NCBI GenBank assembly: GCA_001793895.1
Contig: MGIT01000001.1
Span: 214,059-247,472 of the forward strand
From: Candidatus Wolfebacteria bacterium RIFOXYB1_FULL_54_12
GTDB lineage: Bacteria > Patescibacteriota > Minisyncoccia > UBA6257 > UBA9933
Direction of reading: 5' to 3'
Length of the DNA stretch: 33,414 nucleotides
Shown: positions 30,855 through 33,414 of the stretch, piece by piece
Position numbering within the stretch: position 1 is the stretch's first letter
Layout: every line of letters starts with the position of its first letter
The notes under the pieces: generated by a model
Seen by the model: the letters and a program-made list of their open reading frames with translations, nothing else
What the model was told of the DNA's origin: nothing
Database searches by the model: none
Program-made: the position numbers and the translations under genes

Positions 30855-30855
30855 A

Positions 30856-31026
30856 TTACCGGCGTGCCTCCTTATGCGTAGTATGAACACGGCACCAATC
30901 ACAGAACTTGTTCAGTTCGATCTTCCGGGAAACGGACTTTTTGTTCTTCCGGGTATGATAATTGACGTGCTTACAGGTCGCACAGCGCAAACGGGTCAGT
31001 TGTTCTTTAAGCTTTGATTTCGCCAT
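30856..31026 (-). CDS. rpmG: 50S ribosomal protein L33
   Basis: A 56-aa protein, MAKSKLKEQLTRLRCATCKH and so on, with the L33 fold and two CxxC pairs (Cys15/18 and Cys42/45). This is the zinc-binding C+ form. NYHTRKNKKS and KIELNKFCDWCRVHTTHKE are diagnostic. A TATAAT ends seven bases before the ATG, so it has its own promoter. It ends with tandem TAA TAA directly before the structured element. Confidence 0.95.
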   Translation of the reverse strand: MAKSKLKEQLTRLRCATCKHVNYHTRKNKKSVSRKIELNKFCDWCRVHTTHKEARR

Positions 31027-31033
31027 AGTCTTT

Positions 31034-31039
31034 ATTATA
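31034..31039 (-). promoter_or_regulatory. rpmG -10 element
   Basis: TATAAT on the minus strand, seven bases before the ATG; leaderless spacing. Confidence 0.55.
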
Positions 31040-31111
31040 TATCACTATTTTTACGGTTTTGCAAGTAACTTTGCGATTAGATTACAAAAATATCACTATA
31101 TGGCCCAAAAA

Positions 31112-31891
31112 TCAACTAAATTCCCACTCTTCGATCTGCTGGGCAAATTCCTCCTGCAGTTCCAGATATTCATCCTTTAAAATAAGCATTAATTCGAGAT
31201 CGGGGTACATTTTTCTAAAATTCTCATCCCGATCACGCGAATAATCCGAAAGAAAGTTTTTAATCTCGATCCATGTATCGGAATCGGGAAGATAGAAATC
31301 GGGGGTATACATATGCTCACCTATATCAAATGTCCTGCATTGATATTGCCATGGTATACCAAGCAGATTCAATATGCGGGCAAAATTCGCCTCCCAGCGA
31401 CTATAGAAATAAAATTCCTGACCGATGTCATCCCTAACTCCAGCCACCCCTCGCGCAGCCTTTGGCGAGGTTGGCCTACCACCAATCACATCCATCGCGC
31501 ATTGCGTACTACAAAATTTTCTGCATGCCCATTGCGCCGCAATGAATAATTTTTCACACTTTTTATTGGCACATACAAGAGTTACTCGAGGAACCTTGAG
31601 GATGCCCTTTGATGGGCTCGACTTGCCCATTAACTGCTTGGATATCTTCAGTCTTACGCATGGAGGCATTTCGCCTCGCACCACATTATTAACCATTGCC
31701 GCACAACTGCGACTGCAATACTTTTTAGGGTCACTTAGAATAGTTTCGAATATATTCCAGCAACCATCTCTTTTGCAAATTCTCTTATCCTTTTTATATA
31801 ATGCGCTAAAAACTCCGCTTTCCCAATTTTTCTTGGTCAAGTTACTCTGCTTACTTCTATAAGCTTCGCTTTTATAAAATTGATAAGCCAC
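31112..31891 (-). CDS. PD-(D/E)XK nuclease with two zinc-finger motifs, homing-endonuclease-like
   Basis: The C-terminal half holds a nuclease core: EFYFYSRWEANFARIL, MYTPDFYLPDSDTWIEIKNF (Asp and E-x-K of PD-(D/E)XK). The N-terminal half has two zinc-knuckle-like pairs, CKRDGC...YCSRSC and CANKKC...FCSTQC, usual in DNA-binding parts of mobile-intron or free-standing homing enzymes. There is no ATG near the start. I use GTG 31891, three bases beyond the 3' end of tRNA-Thr(UGU); a GTG at 31918 would lie inside the tRNA. It may have lost its original start, or be read from the tRNA transcript. AT-rich. Function inferred only from motifs. Confidence 0.65.
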   Translation of the reverse strand: MAYQFYKSEAYRSKQSNLTKKNWESGVFSALYKKDKRICKRDGCWNIFETILSDPKKYCSRSCAAMVNNVVRGEMPPCVRLKISKQLMGKSSPSKGILKVPRVTLVCANKKCEKLFIAAQWACRKFCSTQCAMDVIGGRPTSPKAARGVAGVRDDIGQEFYFYSRWEANFARILNLLGIPWQYQCRTFDIGEHMYTPDFYLPDSDTWIEIKNFLSDYSRDRDENFRKMYPDLELMLILKDEYLELQEEFAQQIEEWEFS

Positions 31892-31893
31892 TG

Positions 31894-31967
31894 AGCCGCC
31901 TGGGGGATTCGGACCCACCGACCTGATGCTTACAAAGCAACTGCTCTACCAGCTGAGCTAAGGCGGC
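31894..31967 (-). tRNA. tRNA-Thr (TGT)
   Basis: Acceptor GCCGCCT / AGGCGGC, D arm GCTCAGCTGGTAGAGC, anticodon loop TTTGTAA (TGT). The anticodon stem GTTGC/GCATC has a T-T mismatch. The T arm reads GTGGG-TCCGAAT-CCCCC with one mismatch and TCC in place of TTC. No encoded CCA. Confidence 0.88.
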
Positions 31968-31986
31968 AATATCTGACAAAAAAATG

Positions 31987-32059
31987 AGCCGATGAAAGGA
32001 TTCGAACCTTCGACCTGCTCCTTACCATGGAGCTGCTCTACCAACTGAGCTACATCGGC
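31987..32059 (-). tRNA. tRNA-Thr (GGT)
   Basis: Acceptor GCCGATG / CATCGGC, anticodon stem GCTCC/GGAGC, loop ATGGTAA (GGT), T loop TTCGAAT. Regular cloverleaf. Confidence 0.95.
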
Positions 32060-32130
32060 ACCCTGTGTTATTTGACCTTCTGCATTATAACCACCCGTTT
32101 TCTAATCCGCAAGCGGGTTAAAACTTGGTG

Positions 32131-32214
32131 TGGGTGAGGTGAGAGTCGAACTCACGCGAGTACATGCCTGACAGATTTACAGTCTGCTCCCGGCCCCTAC
32201 GGGACTACCCACCC
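32131..32214 (-). tRNA. tRNA-Tyr (GTA)
   Basis: Acceptor GGGTGGG / CTCACCC (one G-T), anticodon loop CTGTAAA (GTA), long variable arm as in class II tRNA-Tyr, T arm GTGAG-TTCGACT-CTCAC. Discriminator A. Confidence 0.93.
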
Positions 32215-32241
32215 AGTTTTCCAATAATGCCTTATTGGAAA

Positions 32242-32700
32242 TTATTTTGCAAGGTCTGATTCCTCCTTTTTTATGGCCTCGGGTACCTCGGTAGAGCGGG
32301 TCTGCGCCTCATCGCGCTCCGCTATCGCCTTCAGCAGATCTGGTTCACCTTCTACGGTCTCCGCAGGCTCAAACAGCGCAAATTTCTTTTGCTGTTTTCG
32401 GTGCGTACGCTGCTTGACCTTCTTGAACTGCTCCAAGTGATGGGTCAGATAATTATCAAACCGTGCAAGCACCAGCTTCATTTTGCGGACGTTCTTTTCC
32501 AAAAATTGGCTTACGGCAAGGTCGAACCGATCAAGCGGCAGCCGCCCAAGCAGAAGCTCTATGCGGTACCAGACCCCTTTGGATTGGCCGGTGGTATCTT
32601 CGGCAACCGTATCCGATATTTGCGGAATCTTGCGGGCGGCCAAATAGACCAATACACCCAACGAGATCATGATCAAAATTTGCAATACAAAGTGATACAT
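32242..32700 (-). CDS. Hypothetical single-helix membrane protein with charged tail
   Basis: Not recognised. From ATG 32700 the product is 152 aa. One transmembrane helix near the N-terminus (MYHFVLQILIMISLGVLVYL) is followed by a strongly charged, mostly helical cytosolic region with KKVKQRTHRKQQKK and an acidic Glu-rich tail. TATAAT ends nine bases before this ATG, which argues against the upstream start at 32781. It sits between tsf and the tRNA cluster on the same strand. Confidence 0.7.
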   Translation of the reverse strand: MYHFVLQILIMISLGVLVYLAARKIPQISDTVAEDTTGQSKGVWYRIELLLGRLPLDRFDLAVSQFLEKNVRKMKLVLARFDNYLTHHLEQFKKVKQRTHRKQQKKFALFEPAETVEGEPDLLKAIAERDEAQTRSTEVPEAIKKEESDLAK

Positions 32701-32709
32701 AATTACTTT

Positions 32710-32739
32710 ATTATACGGCGATTGCCCCCTAAAAAACAA
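32710..32739 (-). promoter_or_regulatory. Promoter TTGTTT-18-TATAAT
   Basis: -35 at 32734-32739, -10 at 32710-32715, nine bases to ATG 32700. Leaderless spacing. Confidence 0.55.
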
Positions 32740-32796
32740 ATCCCAAATGGCATGCCATTCGGGATTTATCTTATCTCGCACCTCTAATCTCTAATC

Positions 32797-33240
32797 TTAG
32801 AGCTCAAATCGAATAAACTTCTCAACCTTCATGTTTTCCCCGATAGTTCCGATCAAATTTTTGACCAGCTCCTCGACGGTCATGGAAGGATCCTTTACAT
32901 ACTGCTGGGCATAGAGCTCTTCAACGGTTGCCGGATCCATTGCAGCGATGTGTATGGCGATGTCGTGCGCCAAGACCTGAAACTTTTCATTGCGCGCCAC
33001 AAAATCGGTCTCGCAACGCAGCTCGAGCATCACGGACACGCGGCCATTGTGGATATAAGTCTCCAACAATCCCGCGCCGGTCGCACGTTCGCTCTTTTTC
33101 TCGGCCCGGGCGATACCCCGCTCGAAAATGATATCCTTTGCACGGTCAAAATCACCCTCTGCCTCATCGAGTGCCTTTTTGCACTCCACAACGCCCGCTC
33201 CGGTCAACTCCCGCAATTTTGCTACATCTTCCATTGCCAT
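32797..33240 (-). CDS. tsf: Translation elongation factor Ts (short form)
   Basis: Guanine nucleotide exchange factor for EF-Tu. An N-terminal UBA-like module is present: VAKLRELTGAGVVECKKALD, then the conserved EGDFDRAKDIIFERGIA. The core has GRVSVMLELRCETDFVARNE, the TDFVA motif whose Asp-Phe inserts next to the EF-Tu Mg2+ site. At 147 aa it is about half the E. coli length (283) and lacks the second core subdomain and coiled-coil, as in other CPR genomes. rpsB, its usual upstream partner, would be beyond the window end. A TATTTT ends six bases before the ATG. Confidence 0.94.
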   Translation of the reverse strand: MAMEDVAKLRELTGAGVVECKKALDEAEGDFDRAKDIIFERGIARAEKKSERATGAGLLETYIHNGRVSVMLELRCETDFVARNEKFQVLAHDIAIHIAAMDPATVEELYAQQYVKDPSMTVEELVKNLIGTIGENMKVEKFIRFEL

Positions 33241-33321
33241 AGTGATAAAATAGTTTAATTATTTTTTATCCTGAGCCCTCTGTGCGAGCCTGTAAAAATG
33301 ACGGGGGCAACATCTAATTCA

Positions 33322-33391
33322 TGTCATTCCGGCCCACGAGCCGGAATCTCGTCAATAATCATCGAGATCCCGGGTCAAGCCCGGGATGACA
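33322..33391. repeat. TGTCATTCC-type repeat
   Basis: TGTCATTCCGGCCCACGAGC...GGAATCTCGTCAA then GATCCCGGGTCAAGCCCGGG and ATGACA. Same family as at 10845 and 12904. Confidence 0.8.
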
Positions 33392-33414
33392 GCATATGGT
33401 ACTCCGGCATTTTT

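Noticed and set aside
32463-32672. Plus-strand frames opposite the 32242 gene
   Set aside because: The minus-strand gene has a promoter at the right distance and a clear transmembrane helix; the opposite frames show no features.
1-33414. UGA recoding to glycine (code 25)
   Set aside because: Several genes end in TGA at conserved lengths, for example the Nudix gene and the 4769 gene, whose TGA overlaps the next start.

Overview
The window looks like a chromosome fragment of a Candidate Phyla Radiation (Patescibacteria, Parcubacteria-like) bacterium. The evidence is a short EF-Ts (147 aa), a type IV pilus locus, an RRM protein with a Gly-rich tail, a ClpB, ParA/ParB, a compact gene set without rich biosynthetic operons, and intergenic regions full of short palindromic repeats. 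UGA is used as a stop (several genes end in TGA, one at an ATGA overlap), so the UGA-to-Gly code of some CPR lineages does not apply. The lineage call is inference; no 16S rRNA is present.

Layout. 0-4.4 kb: type IV pilus genes on the minus strand (large pilin-like adhesin, pilC, pilB). 4.4-6.2 kb: a GIY-YIG protein and two overlapping membrane-protein genes. 6.2-9.1 kb: rluF-type pseudouridine synthase, RRM RNA-binding protein, Nramp-related transporter. 9.4-9.9 kb: RNase P RNA (minus). 9.9-15 kb: DHH phosphoesterase, pgk, a membrane-anchored unknown and PolX, all minus. 15.2-20.5 kb: an accessory-looking stretch with a pyrE-pyrF fusion, a Fic protein with altered catalytic His, a Nudix-kinase pair, an AT-rich coiled-coil membrane protein, two related tiny ORFs, a duplicated 41-bp terminator and seven palindromes. 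20.5-28 kb: parB, parA, a multi-spanning membrane protein, clpB and a NifS/IscS-type cysteine desulfurase. 28-33.4 kb: a 55-aa basic protein, an M3 oligopeptidase, tRNA-Trp, rpmG, a PD-(D/E)XK nuclease next to tRNA-Thr(UGU), tRNA-Thr(GGU), tRNA-Tyr, a membrane protein and tsf.

Two genome-wide habits stand out. First, about a dozen genes have a sigma70-type -10 hexamer ending only 6-10 nt before the ATG, so their mRNAs should be leaderless. Strong Shine-Dalgarno sites appear only at a few genes such as the pyrE-pyrF fusion and the 55-aa gene. Second, short repeats are abundant and have entered genes. Heptanucleotide repeats lie inside rnpB and, in frame, inside pgk. A TGTCAT-type palindrome adds 24 codons to the cysteine desulfurase. 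Shorter repeat relics sit in the ParA and ParB disordered regions.

The best candidates for undescribed biology are (i) a ~124-nt structured element found directly after the stop codons of pilC and rpmG, with a conserved core and unrelated but self-complementary outer arms, (ii) a local family of hairpins with an ATCGCAA loop and covarying arms, and (iii) the repeat insertions in genes.
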